A stretch of DNA of 64,000 nucleotides. It comes from Ahrensia sp. R2A130 (GTDB lineage Bacteria; Pseudomonadota; Alphaproteobacteria; Rhizobiales; Rhizobiaceae). The DNA lies in NCBI RefSeq assembly GCF_000179775.1, contig NZ_AEEB01000026.1:62001-126000 (forward strand). Direction: 5' to 3'. Positions 17,661 to 26,040 of this stretch are shown here, piece by piece. Position 1 is the first letter of the stretch; the number at the start of each line of letters is the position of its first letter. Made by a program: the position numbers and the translations under genes. The notes under the pieces are model-generated. The model ran no database searches. It was given only the letters and a program-made list of their open reading frames with translations, and was not told where the DNA came from.

Positions 17661-17690
17661 AAAGGCCCGCATCACAGCGGGCCTTTTTTA
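17661..17690 (+). terminator. Rho-independent terminator after DUF2852 gene
   Basis: AAAGGCCCGC (17661-17670) and GCGGGCCTTT (17677-17686) form a perfect ten-pair stem with a six-base loop, followed by a T run. It lies 70 bases after the DUF2852 stop, and ends the pyrF-side transcription unit. The A run on the other side means it may also stop the small gene transcribed from the opposite strand. Confidence 0.93.
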
Positions 17691-17723
17691 TGACTGTTGC
17701 CTTACGGCGAATGGTCTCTCTGA

Positions 17724-17993
17724 CTAGTTTTGTGCGGGTTCGACTTCGACTGTTGGCACTGTGATCGTCTTCTCCGTCATAACGACTTCTGGCACGGTCA
17801 CGACCTTTTCGGTGGTGCCCACATCGACAGAACCTGTTTCGACTTCGACGGCAGGCATTTGGCCGCCTTCTACGGTGACTTCGACATCCGGCAGTTTTGC
17901 GCTTTGTGTCATGTCGACGTCGACAAAATAGATACCACCCACGACGAGAATGGCGGCTGCGGCGGCGATAGCAATTGTTGTTCCGGTTTTCAT
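17724..17993 (-). CDS. Small membrane-anchored protein of unknown function
   Basis: An 89-residue protein with one N-terminal hydrophobic helix (AIAAAAAILVVGGIYFV, about residues 7-24) that could be an anchor or uncleaved signal, then an acidic region rich in Val, Thr and Glu with short imprecise repeats of the type VTVPEV/ITVPTVEVEP, likely extended and facing the periplasm. The ATG has AAAGGAAA upstream. I do not recognise a family. It converges with the DUF2852 gene across the shared terminator. Confidence 0.65.
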   Translation of the reverse strand: MKTGTTIAIAAAAAILVVGGIYFVDVDMTQSAKLPDVEVTVEGGQMPAVEVETGSVDVGTTEKVVTVPEVVMTEKTITVPTVEVEPAQN

Positions 17994-18198
17994 ATTATCA
18001 TTTCCTTTGGAAGCATTTGAACTGCGCCATCAACGGCTTACCGCTGTGGACGTTCCCAGAAAAATTGAAATCAAATATTGCGTTACGCCTCCGCGTTTCG
18101 TGCTTGACCCGCCAGAGCCATTATCGATGGGGATGACAAGGATGGGCGACGAGGCGTATTGCCTATATTGATGAATCACCACGCATCGGGAGAGTCAC

Positions 18199-18975
18199 AT
18201 GCTGTCATTGCTGAAAAAGCGCACCGCCCCGAAAGCCGGTCGTGTGGAGCGCTGGACGCTGCTGGATATCGATGGCCGCAATGTCGATGTGAAGATTGTC
18301 GAAAATCCGCGCACGTCCCGCCTTACGCTGCGTCTCGTTCCCGCCGCCAACACGCAGGAAAGCCTGAAGGTCACTGTTCCCCCCGGCACGCCGGACCATG
18401 AGGTCGACCGGTTTCTGACCAAGAACAAGGGCTGGGCCGCCGCTCGCCTTGCGCGCTTGCCGGATGTCATTCGCATTGAAAACGGTGCGACCATTCCCTT
18501 GCGCGGTGAACCGCACCGCATCGTCCATTCCGGTATCGGACGAGGTGTCGTATCTGTCGGCATGGAAGAGGACGGACCCGACACAATCAAAGTCATTCGT
18601 GTGTTCGGCGATCCGAGATTTCTGCCGCGCAAAGTGACGGAGTTCCTGAAGCGGCAAGCCAAGCAGGATTTGACCAAGGCGGTGAATATTCACGCAGCTT
18701 CGCTGGGCGTGAAGGCCAAGAGCATCACCATGCGCGACACCACTTCGCGTTGGGGATCTTGCTCGTCATCCGGTGCGCTGAATTTCTCATGGCGCATTGT
18801 GTTGGCGCCGCCCGCGGTGTTGGACTATCTCGCCGCCCACGAGGTCGCTCATCTACGCGAAATGAACCATTCAGACCGTTTCTGGGCGTTGGTAGAAGAC
18901 ATCTGCCCCGACATGGAAGCTCACAAAGCGTGGTTGCGCGCCCACGGTTCAGGTCTACACGCGGTGACGCCATGA
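18199..18975 (+). CDS. YgjP-like (DUF45/M48-type) zinc metallopeptidase
   Basis: Predicted zinc peptidase of 258 residues. The zinc motif HEVAHLREMNH is near residue 214 (HExxH plus the third ligand in the HSDRFW segment), preceded by the family signature SRWGSCSSSG and LNFSWRIVLAP. These YgjP/SprT-like proteins are cytosolic and poorly characterised. GGGAGAG lies just before the ATG at 18199. The stop overlaps the trpF start by four bases (ATGA), so the peptidase and tryptophan genes share a transcript. Confidence 0.9.
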   Translation: MLSLLKKRTAPKAGRVERWTLLDIDGRNVDVKIVENPRTSRLTLRLVPAANTQESLKVTVPPGTPDHEVDRFLTKNKGWAAARLARLPDVIRIENGATIPLRGEPHRIVHSGIGRGVVSVGMEEDGPDTIKVIRVFGDPRFLPRKVTEFLKRQAKQDLTKAVNIHAASLGVKAKSITMRDTTSRWGSCSSSGALNFSWRIVLAPPAVLDYLAAHEVAHLREMNHSDRFWALVEDICPDMEAHKAWLRAHGSGLHAVTP

Positions 18976-19619
18976 TTGATGTAAAGATTTGCGGCCTGTC
19001 GACAGTGGAAGCCGTGGAAGTCGCTCGGGATAATGGTGCAAGCCATCTCGGCTACATCTTCTTTGAAAAATCGCCCCGCAACGTAACCGCCGAACAGGCC
19101 CGCGATCTTGTCACCCACAAAGGTGAGGCGAGAAGCGTCGCTGTTACGGTGAATGCCGATGATGCCACGCTGGACCACATCGTCAGCACCATGCGCCCCG
19201 ATATGCTGCAACTCCACGGCGGCGAAAGCATCGATCGGGTGCGCGAGGTGAAGGCCCGTTTCGGCCTGCCCGTCATCAAGGCGCTAGCGGTGCGCGATGC
19301 GGATGATCTGGCCCGCGCCACGACCTATGATGGCGAAGCCGACCTGTTATTGCTCGACGCCAAGCCCTCCAAGGGTGCGGACCTGCCCGGTGGCAACGGC
19401 GTGACCTTCGACTGGTCTTTGCTGGATGCCCTTTCCACCACCACGCCCGTCCTGCTGTCCGGCGGTATCGGTACCCACAATATCGACGATGCGCTGGCCG
19501 CCGTGCGCGGCAACGAGTCTCTTATCGGCATCGATCTTTCGTCTGGCGTGGAAAGCGCACCCGGTGTTAAGGACACGAGCGCGATTGCCGCCCTGCTGCA
19601 GCAAACACGCACGACGTAA
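18972..19619 (+). CDS. trpF: Phosphoribosylanthranilate isomerase
   Basis: Third step of tryptophan synthesis from anthranilate: Amadori rearrangement of PRA to CdRP. The protein has 215 residues and a TIM-barrel fold. The catalytic cysteine is Cys7 in VKICGLS and the catalytic aspartate is in LLLDAKPSKG; the phosphate site is in LSGGIG. The start ATG overlaps the stop of the YgjP-like gene. An upstream open stretch in the same frame lies inside that gene and is not used. TrpB follows after 31 bases. Confidence 0.96.
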   Translation: MIDVKICGLSTVEAVEVARDNGASHLGYIFFEKSPRNVTAEQARDLVTHKGEARSVAVTVNADDATLDHIVSTMRPDMLQLHGGESIDRVREVKARFGLPVIKALAVRDADDLARATTYDGEADLLLLDAKPSKGADLPGGNGVTFDWSLLDALSTTTPVLLSGGIGTHNIDDALAAVRGNESLIGIDLSSGVESAPGVKDTSAIAALLQQTRTT

Positions 19620-19650
19620 CATCCTGCCCGCCTGAACCGGAGCCGCCGCC

Positions 19651-20868
19651 ATGAATGTGCAGAACCCTAATTCGTTCAAAAACGGCCCCGATGAAGAGGG
19701 TCAATTCGGCATCTATGGCGGGCGCTTTGTTGCCGAAACGCTGATGCCCAATATCCTGGAGCTGGACGAGGCTTATAAAGAAGCCAAGAATGACAAGGCC
19801 TTCGCCGACGAGCTGGCCTATTTGAACAAGCATTACACCGGTCGTCCCAGCCCGCTCTATTTCGCCGAACGGCTGACCGAGCATCTGGGTGGCGCGAAGG
19901 TCTATTTCAAACGTGACGAGCTGAACCACACCGGTTCGCACAAGATCAACAACTGCCTCGGCCAGATATTGCTCGCCAAACGTATGGGCAAGACACGCCT
20001 GATCGCGGAAACCGGTGCGGGCCAGCATGGCGTGGCATCCGCCACAGTAGCCGCACGTTTCGGCTATCCCTGCCTCGTTTATATGGGCGCGAAAGACGTG
20101 CACCGCCAGTCGCCCAACGTGTTCCGCATGAAGCTGCTGGGCGCAGAAATCGAAAGCGTCACCGCCGGTGCCGGCACATTGAAAGACGCGATGAACGAAG
20201 CCCTTCGCGACTGGGTCACCAACGTCGAAGACACCTATTACCTCATCGGCACCGCTGCCGGTCCGCACCCTTATCCGGAACTCGTCCGCGATTTTCAGTC
20301 GGTCATCGGTAAGGAAACCAAAGAGCAGATGATGGAGGCCGAAGGTCGCCTGCCGGATATGTTGGTGGCGTCGGTCGGCGGTGGTTCCAACGCCATCGGC
20401 CTGTTCCATCCCTTCCTCGATGATGATGCGGTTCAGATCGTCGGCGTTGAAGCCGGTGGTAAAGGGTTGGATGGCGACGAACATTGCGCCTCCCTGACCG
20501 CTGGTTCGCCCGGCGTGCTGCACGGCAACCGCACCTACTTGCTGCAAACATCCGAAGGCCAGATCGAAGAGGGCGCATCCATTTCTGCCGGTCTCGACTA
20601 TCCCGGCATCGGGCCTGAACATTCCTGGTTGAAGGATTCCGGTCGCGTGAATTACGTGCCGATCATGGACGTGGAAGCGCTGGAAGCCTTCCAGCTGCTC
20701 TGCCGTCTCGAAGGCATCATCCCCGCGCTGGAACCCAGCCACGCGCTGGCCGAAGTCATCAAACGCGCGCCGGGTATGGACAAGGACCAGATCATCGTGA
20801 TGAACCTGTGTGGTCGCGGCGACAAGGATGTGTTCACCGTGGGCGAGGCGCTCGGCGTCGAGATGTAA
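19651..20868 (+). CDS. trpB: Tryptophan synthase beta subunit
   Basis: Condenses indole with serine using PLP to give tryptophan. The protein has 405 residues, the usual length. The PLP lysine is Lys98 in HTGSHKINN, the phosphate-binding loop is VGGGSNAIG near residue 245, and the N-terminal [12 protein letters not shown] and C-terminal LCGRGDKD signatures are intact. It lies between trpF and a 55-residue DUF2158 gene that separates it from trpA, 21 bases after the trpB stop. Confidence 0.98.
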   Translation: MNVQNPNSFKNGPDEEGQFGIYGGRFVAETLMPNILELDEAYKEAKNDKAFADELAYLNKHYTGRPSPLYFAERLTEHLGGAKVYFKRDELNHTGSHKINNCLGQILLAKRMGKTRLIAETGAGQHGVASATVAARFGYPCLVYMGAKDVHRQSPNVFRMKLLGAEIESVTAGAGTLKDAMNEALRDWVTNVEDTYYLIGTAAGPHPYPELVRDFQSVIGKETKEQMMEAEGRLPDMLVASVGGGSNAIGLFHPFLDDDAVQIVGVEAGGKGLDGDEHCASLTAGSPGVLHGNRTYLLQTSEGQIEEGASISAGLDYPGIGPEHSWLKDSGRVNYVPIMDVEALEAFQLLCRLEGIIPALEPSHALAEVIKRAPGMDKDQIIVMNLCGRGDKDVFTVGEALGVEM

Positions 20869-20889
20869 CGAACAAAAGGGCAGGCAAGA

Positions 20890-21057
20890 ATGGCACGTAA
20901 ATTGGAAGCTGGAGACGTGGTGCAGCTGAAATCCGGCGGACCACTGATGACCGTGGATGAAGTGCGTGGTGAAACCGCAAAACTGGTGTGGTTCGACGAC
21001 CATGAAATGAGAAACGGAACTGCACCCCTGAGCGGGCTTCAGAAAGCAAACGACTGA
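20890..21057 (+). CDS. YodC/DUF2158 family small protein, between trpB and trpA
   Basis: A 55-residue protein, [17 protein letters not shown] at its start, with the family pattern of a beta-strand GDVVxLKSGGPxMTV followed by a strand with LVWFDD. This matches the DUF2158 (YodC-like) small proteins of unknown function, predicted to form a compact beta barrel. The usual versions carry a Cys near WFD; here WFDDHE has none. An AGG stands six bases upstream of the ATG. The gene fills the gap exactly, 21 bases after trpB and one base before the trpA ATG, so it is a real member of the operon. It is easy to miss because of its size. Confidence 0.85.
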   Translation: MARKLEAGDVVQLKSGGPLMTVDEVRGETAKLVWFDDHEMRNGTAPLSGLQKAND

Positions 21058-21058
21058 T

Positions 21059-21883
21059 ATGACACAACGCATGACCTACCGCTTTGCGAAGCTGGCTGAA
21101 GAAAACCGTCCGGCTTTCGTGACCTATTTCATGGGGGGCGATCCGGACATGGAAACGTCGATCGAGATCATGAAGGGTCTGCCTGCAGCAGGTGCTGATG
21201 TGATTGAACTCGGCATGCCGTTTTCCGATCCTATGGCCGATGGCCCATCCATTCAGGCTGCTGCCAAACGGTCGTTGGCGGGGAAGCACAATCTGCCGAA
21301 ATGTTTCGAGATGGTGCGCGCCTTCCGCGAGACGGACAATGAGACCCCTATCGTGGTGATGGGGTACTACAACCCGATCTACATTTACGGTGCAGAGCGT
21401 TTTCTCGACGAGGCGAAAGCTGCCGGTATCGACGGCATGATCATCGTCGATCTGCCACCGGAGATGGATGAGGAGTTGTGCATTCCCGCGCTGGAACGTG
21501 ATCTAAACTTCATCCGCCTGGCGACACCAACGACGGATGCCAAGCGCTTGCCAAAGGTGCTCTCCAACACGTCTGGCTTTGTCTATTACGTGTCGATCAA
21601 CGGAATCACCGGTTCGGCTGCGCCTAATCCGGATGCGGTCGCCGCTTCCGTGGCCCACATCAAGGCGAGCACAGATCTCCCCATCTGCGTCGGCTTCGGC
21701 GTCACGAACGCCGAACAGGCCGCCGGTATCGGTCGCGCCGCCGATGGTGTCGTGGTGGGCTCTGCCATCGTGAAAGCCATTGCCGACAGTCTCGATGGCG
21801 GCAAAGCGACAAGCCACACGGTGAGCAACGCGCTCGATGTGGTGTCACAAATTGCAAAAGGTGTGCGCGGCGCACGCGCTTGA
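21059..21883 (+). CDS. trpA: Tryptophan synthase alpha subunit
   Basis: Cleaves indole-3-glycerol phosphate to indole and glyceraldehyde 3-phosphate, and passes indole to TrpB. The protein has 274 residues. Catalytic Glu50 is in [17 protein letters not shown] with the catalytic aspartate (Asp61) in the same motif; [10 protein letters not shown] and the phosphate-binding GFGVTN and GSAIVK segments are intact. It begins one base after the DUF2158 stop. An ATG twelve bases further downstream would also serve as start. Confidence 0.97.
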   Translation: MTQRMTYRFAKLAEENRPAFVTYFMGGDPDMETSIEIMKGLPAAGADVIELGMPFSDPMADGPSIQAAAKRSLAGKHNLPKCFEMVRAFRETDNETPIVVMGYYNPIYIYGAERFLDEAKAAGIDGMIIVDLPPEMDEELCIPALERDLNFIRLATPTTDAKRLPKVLSNTSGFVYYVSINGITGSAAPNPDAVAASVAHIKASTDLPICVGFGVTNAEQAAGIGRAADGVVVGSAIVKAIADSLDGGKATSHTVSNALDVVSQIAKGVRGARA

Positions 21884-21932
21884 TTGCATATCAGGATTGC
21901 GGGGTATGGCCCATTCCCCGTAACGTCCACCT

Positions 21933-23120
21933 ATGACTGATATTCCTTCCTATCCTGCCCCATCGCGCAAACTTCGCATCGGCTTCGTCGGCGGCGGGCG
22001 CGGTGCGCTTGTTGGCCAGTGGCACGCCATGGGCGTTCGTATGTCGAACCGCTGGGATATCGTGGCCGGTGCATTGTCGTCCAAGCCCAATGTCGCGGCG
22101 GCCTCCGCTGCCGATTGGGGCATCGCCCCGGACCGCAGTTACGCAAGTTACGCAGATATGGCGAAGGCGGAAGCCGCGCGCGACAATGGTATCGACGCGG
22201 TGGCGATCTGCACGCCGAACCACACCCACGCGCGCATCGCAAAGGCCTTCATGGACGCTGGCATCGCCGTGGTGTGCGACAAGCCCATGACCGCCCATTG
22301 GGCTGAGGCAGAACAGCTTGCCGAGCAGGCCAGCACAGGCGGTCATTTTTTCGCGGTCACCTACCCCTACATCTTTCACGCCATGGCGCGGCAGGCGCGG
22401 GCGATGGTGGCGGCGGGCATGATCGGTACGGTGCGGCAGGCCCATGTGGAATATGTGCAGGAGCACGCCGCCGGACCAAAAAGAAACGGCACGGGCCGCT
22501 GGCGCGACGACCCGCAAAAGTCCGGTCGCACTGGCGTGACCGGCGATATCGGCACCCATGCGTTCCATCTGCTCACCCACATCACCGACCGTCCGGCGCG
22601 GAAGGTCTCGGCCCGCTTCCATCAATGCGGCACTGCGACGGGGCTGGAGGACACCGCCTTCATGCAGCTGCAGCTGGAAGGCGGTATTCCTGCCACGCTA
22701 TGGTGCACCCAAGCGGCCCCCGGCAACGCTTGTGGTTTACGGATTCGCATTTATGGCGAAGCGGGCGGCATCGAATGGGACCAGCAGGAGCCGGAATTTC
22801 TGCGTTACACGCCAATAGGTGAAGCCACCCGCATCATATCACGTGGCCACGGCGCGGGGATTTTGCCGGAAGCTGAAAAGCTGGTGCGCCTGCCACGCGG
22901 CCATGCCGAGGCACTGCCCGATGCGTGGTGCAATCTCTACACCGAAATCGCCGTGGCGCTGGACGCGAAACTGAACGGCATTACGCTGGAAGCAGGCACC
23001 GTGCTTGTGCCCGATGTGACCGACGGAGCGCGAGGCGTGTTCTTCTCCGAAGCCGCTGCCGACAGCGCGGAAGCCGATGGCGCTTGGCACGACTGCTGGT
23101 GGGAGCCGAAAAATGGATAA
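21933..23120 (+). CDS. Gfo/Idh/MocA family oxidoreductase
   Basis: NAD(P)-dependent sugar or polyol dehydrogenase of 395 residues. The Rossmann motif is IGFVGGGRGALVGQWH near residue 15, the EKP-like nucleotide motif appears as VVCDKPMT near residue 112, and the catalytic His region is in GVTGDIGTHAFHLL near residue 200. It starts a four-gene operon with IolC, IolB and a class II aldolase; the next gene overlaps it by eight bases. By position it should oxidise a polyol or sugar feeding that pathway, perhaps doing the job of inositol dehydrogenase IolG, but it is longer than typical IolG and the substrate is uncertain. Confidence 0.85.
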   Translation: MTDIPSYPAPSRKLRIGFVGGGRGALVGQWHAMGVRMSNRWDIVAGALSSKPNVAAASAADWGIAPDRSYASYADMAKAEAARDNGIDAVAICTPNHTHARIAKAFMDAGIAVVCDKPMTAHWAEAEQLAEQASTGGHFFAVTYPYIFHAMARQARAMVAAGMIGTVRQAHVEYVQEHAAGPKRNGTGRWRDDPQKSGRTGVTGDIGTHAFHLLTHITDRPARKVSARFHQCGTATGLEDTAFMQLQLEGGIPATLWCTQAAPGNACGLRIRIYGEAGGIEWDQQEPEFLRYTPIGEATRIISRGHGAGILPEAEKLVRLPRGHAEALPDAWCNLYTEIAVALDAKLNGITLEAGTVLVPDVTDGARGVFFSEAAADSAEADGAWHDCWWEPKNG

Positions 23121-24090
23121 TCCGCACATCATAGTTCTGGGCCGCGCGGGCCTCGACCTTTATCCGGACCCGCCGGGCACGAAGATCGAAGACGCGCTCA
23201 CCTTCACCTCCGCGCTTGGCGGCTCCTCCGGCAATATCGCTGCTGGCCTCGGTCGCCTCGGTTCCCGCGTGTCGCTGCTGGGTCGCGTGTCGGATGATGC
23301 GGTGGGCAAATATACGCTCAACCAATGCGCCCCCTACGGCATCGGTACGGACAATGTCGTTGTGGAACGCAGCGAAGTCCGCACAACGCTTGCCCTGTCG
23401 GAGACCCGCACCGGCGACACGCAAACCGTTATCTACCGCAACGATGCCGCCGATCTGAACCTGCAAGTTGAAGACGTCGAATGGGTCGAGTGGGAGACGG
23501 TGAACGCGCTCATCTTCACCGGCACATCGCTGGCGAAGGAGCCATCGCGCACCGCAACACTGACCGCAATCGACATGGCCAAGGCCCACGGCATCACGGT
23601 GATGTTCGATGTGGACCACCGCGCCTATAGCTGGGCGTCCGTCGAGGAGGCCGCGCAGGTTTGCGGAGCCGCTGCCGAAAAGTGCCACATCATCATCGGC
23701 AATGATGACGAGTTCGGTGTGCTGGCTGGCGATTACGACAAGGGCCGCGCCCACGCTGAGGCGCTGGCCACCGATGGACGCATCTGCGTTTACAAACGGG
23801 GCGCAGATGGTTCGATCACATTTGATGGCAGTGGGGGCGACGGACGCGACGGCGACAGTTTCGACACCGGCATCTACCCCGTCACCGCCATTAAACCCAC
23901 CGGTGCGGGCGATGCTTTCATGGCAAGTTTCGCCCATAATTTCATGCGTGATGTCGATCTTCGCACTTGCGTCGCGCGTGGCTCTGCAGCCGCCGCCATC
24001 GTTGTCACCCGCGTCGGCTGCGCGCCCGCTATGCCCACCGAAATTGAACTCGCTGACTTTATGTCTGCCCCTTCTTCGCAAACCGCCTGA
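23113..24090 (+). CDS. iolC: 5-dehydro-2-deoxygluconokinase (PfkB family)
   Basis: Phosphorylates 2-deoxy-5-keto-gluconate in inositol catabolism. The protein has 325 residues. The N-terminal IIVLGRAGLDLYPDPPG and LGGSSGNIAAGLGRLG motifs are typical of IolC; the PfkB active site PTGAGDAFMASF with its catalytic aspartate is near residue 272. The ATG at 23113 overlaps the end of the oxidoreductase gene by eight bases. IolB and an IolJ-like aldolase follow, which supports this substrate over other sugar kinases of the family. Confidence 0.9.
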   Translation: MDNPHIIVLGRAGLDLYPDPPGTKIEDALTFTSALGGSSGNIAAGLGRLGSRVSLLGRVSDDAVGKYTLNQCAPYGIGTDNVVVERSEVRTTLALSETRTGDTQTVIYRNDAADLNLQVEDVEWVEWETVNALIFTGTSLAKEPSRTATLTAIDMAKAHGITVMFDVDHRAYSWASVEEAAQVCGAAAEKCHIIIGNDDEFGVLAGDYDKGRAHAEALATDGRICVYKRGADGSITFDGSGGDGRDGDSFDTGIYPVTAIKPTGAGDAFMASFAHNFMRDVDLRTCVARGSAAAAIVVTRVGCAPAMPTEIELADFMSAPSSQTA

Positions 24091-24099
24091 GGCTATCCG

Positions 24100-24939
24100 A
24101 TGCACTTTCCGCCCCATGACAATGCCAACGCTCCCATCGTGGATGTCGAGGACAGCCGCGTTCCGCTGAACTATTTCAACATCGTCAAACTGAAGCCCGG
24201 CCAGGCCTTCGAATATCAAACACCCGGCTACGAAACCTGCATCGTACCCGCCACCGGCACTGTGCATGTCGACGTCGAAGGCGAGCGGTTCGAGAACCTC
24301 GGCAACCGCACCGGCGATGTGTGGGGTGGTGAGCCGGAAGGGCTGTATGTGCCCGTCGGCGCAAAAGCCGTTATGGAAGCCGTCACCGAAACAGAAGTGT
24401 TCGTGGCGGGCGCAAAATACGACAAGGTGCTCACGCCCTTCGACGTGCGCGAGGCCGATCTCGATCTGGTGCAATACGGCTCCGACGACACCAAGACCCA
24501 CCGCAAGATCAAGCACATTCTCGGCACGAAATATAACGACCGCGTGGGCCGCTTACTGGTGTCGGAACTGTTCACCGTGGGCCAAGGCGGCTGGTCGGGC
24601 TTCCCGCCCCACAAGCACGACACCGATCGCCTGCCGGACGAGAGCCGCCACGACGAAACTTATAATTTCCGCTTCAAGCCCGACAACGGTTTTGGCCTGC
24701 AACTCGAACAGCGCGAAGACGGCAAGACCGGCGATGCGTGGCATCTGACAGACGGGTCCACCATCGTGCTGGACAAAGGGTTCCACCCCTGTGTCGTCGC
24801 GCCTGGCTACGAGATGTATTATTTCACCATTCTCGGCGGCCTGTCCCAGCGCCCGCTTGTGCAGTATTTCCAGCCCGACCATGCGTGGCAGATCGAAACC
24901 ATCCCCGGCATCAAAGACATGATCGCCAAGTTCAAGTGA
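24100..24939 (+). CDS. iolB: 5-deoxy-glucuronate isomerase
   Basis: Isomerises 5-deoxy-glucuronate to 2-deoxy-5-keto-gluconate, the substrate of IolC. The protein has 279 residues, two cupin domains of the KduI/IolB fold. Metal-binding residues are visible in GFPPHKHDTD near residue 170 and in the downstream segment with DETYNFRF; the conserved YYFTILGG is near residue 243. It lies nine bases after iolC. Its presence between a kinase and an aldolase of the same pathway makes the assignment firm. Confidence 0.92.
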   Translation: MHFPPHDNANAPIVDVEDSRVPLNYFNIVKLKPGQAFEYQTPGYETCIVPATGTVHVDVEGERFENLGNRTGDVWGGEPEGLYVPVGAKAVMEAVTETEVFVAGAKYDKVLTPFDVREADLDLVQYGSDDTKTHRKIKHILGTKYNDRVGRLLVSELFTVGQGGWSGFPPHKHDTDRLPDESRHDETYNFRFKPDNGFGLQLEQREDGKTGDAWHLTDGSTIVLDKGFHPCVVAPGYEMYYFTILGGLSQRPLVQYFQPDHAWQIETIPGIKDMIAKFK

Positions 24940-24988
24940 GGCGTTAGCCTCCCGACCTTGCCTTCCTGCATAAAGAACGAGTCCGTAC

Positions 24989-25837
24989 ATGCCTGCCGTT
25001 TCCATCACACGGATGCTCGCCGATACCAACGCTGCCCCTCTCGGTGAACGCCGCGCTGTTGCGGGCGTGGTCGTACTCGGTTGGGAAGACGCCCGCGCCT
25101 ATGTGGACGCTGCCGAAGAGGTCGGTTGCCCACTTATCCTGCAAGCCGGGCCGGGTGCGCGGGCCCATATGCCGGTGAACCTCATCGGCCCGATGATGCG
25201 CCATTTGGCTGACGCCGCCAGCGTGCCGGTGGCCGTCCACTTCGACCACGGCAAAGCGCTCGACGAGTGCATCGCCGGTCTTGAGCACGGCTTTACGTCA
25301 ATTATGTATGATGGCTCATTGCTGCCCGTGGATGAGAACATCGCGACGAGTTGCAAAATCGCGGAAGCCGCACGTTCTGCCAATGCTTCCTTTGAGGGCG
25401 AAGTTGGCGTTGTGGGTTATACCGATGGTGCAGCTTCTCATGGCACATCTGTCGAAGAAGTTGCCCGCTACGACGCTGCCGTGGAGCCGGACGCGTTGGC
25501 AATCTCCATCGGAAATGTGCATCTGCAACAGGAGAAGGCGGCAACCATCGACCGCGAGTTGCTGACGGAAATAGAAGCCCGCACCACCGCGCCACTTGTG
25601 CTGCACGGCGGCAGTGGCATTGCCAATATCGACCGCCGCTGGCTCGCCGCAAACAGCCGCGTCGCCAAATTCAACATCGGCACAGAACTGCGCATGGCTT
25701 TCGGTAAATCCCTGCGCGACGGCCTGGCCGCGGAGCCGGACCAGTTCGACCGCAACCGCATTTTACAGGCAACGATGGACCCTGTGAAAGCGACCGCTAT
25801 CGACGTGTTGCGCGGTCTGTGGGAGCCGTCAGCCTAA
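24989..25837 (+). CDS. iolJ: Class II ketose-bisphosphate aldolase, probable 6-phospho-5-dehydro-2-deoxygluconate aldolase
   Basis: Zinc-dependent aldolase of 282 residues. Metal and catalytic residues appear in VPVAVHFDHGKAL near residue 80 (Asp and His of the class II motif), FEGEVGVVGY near residue 133, and VLHGGSGI near residue 205. Given IolC and IolB directly upstream it most likely cleaves phosphorylated deoxy-keto-gluconate to dihydroxyacetone phosphate and malonate semialdehyde (IolJ). Fructose- or tagatose-bisphosphate aldolase activity is the alternative on sequence alone. It is the last gene of the operon; about 200 bases without a clear gene follow. Confidence 0.85.
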   Translation: MPAVSITRMLADTNAAPLGERRAVAGVVVLGWEDARAYVDAAEEVGCPLILQAGPGARAHMPVNLIGPMMRHLADAASVPVAVHFDHGKALDECIAGLEHGFTSIMYDGSLLPVDENIATSCKIAEAARSANASFEGEVGVVGYTDGAASHGTSVEEVARYDAAVEPDALAISIGNVHLQQEKAATIDRELLTEIEARTTAPLVLHGGSGIANIDRRWLAANSRVAKFNIGTELRMAFGKSLRDGLAAEPDQFDRNRILQATMDPVKATAIDVLRGLWEPSA

Positions 25838-26040
25838 GTTTTCTGCGCACCTCAAAGCACAAAGACCCGCGTAACATGCTGTGATGAATCTCATTGGTCC
25901 TGCTGCGCAGCCTGCTTAACCTTGTGCCACGCCGTAACCGAACGGTAACCATGCCGCTTCATTGAAGAGAACAAGTGGGGTAGGGCTTGTCGGACAGATT
26001 GTTGGCCGGTGCGGCATTTGCCGATAGGAGCGGGAATATC

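Noticed and set aside
19567-21072. 501-codon minus-strand open frame
   Set aside because: Antisense to trpB and the DUF2158 gene; no family features.
22981-24516. 511-codon minus-strand open frame
   Set aside because: Antisense to iolC and iolB; long only because of codon bias.
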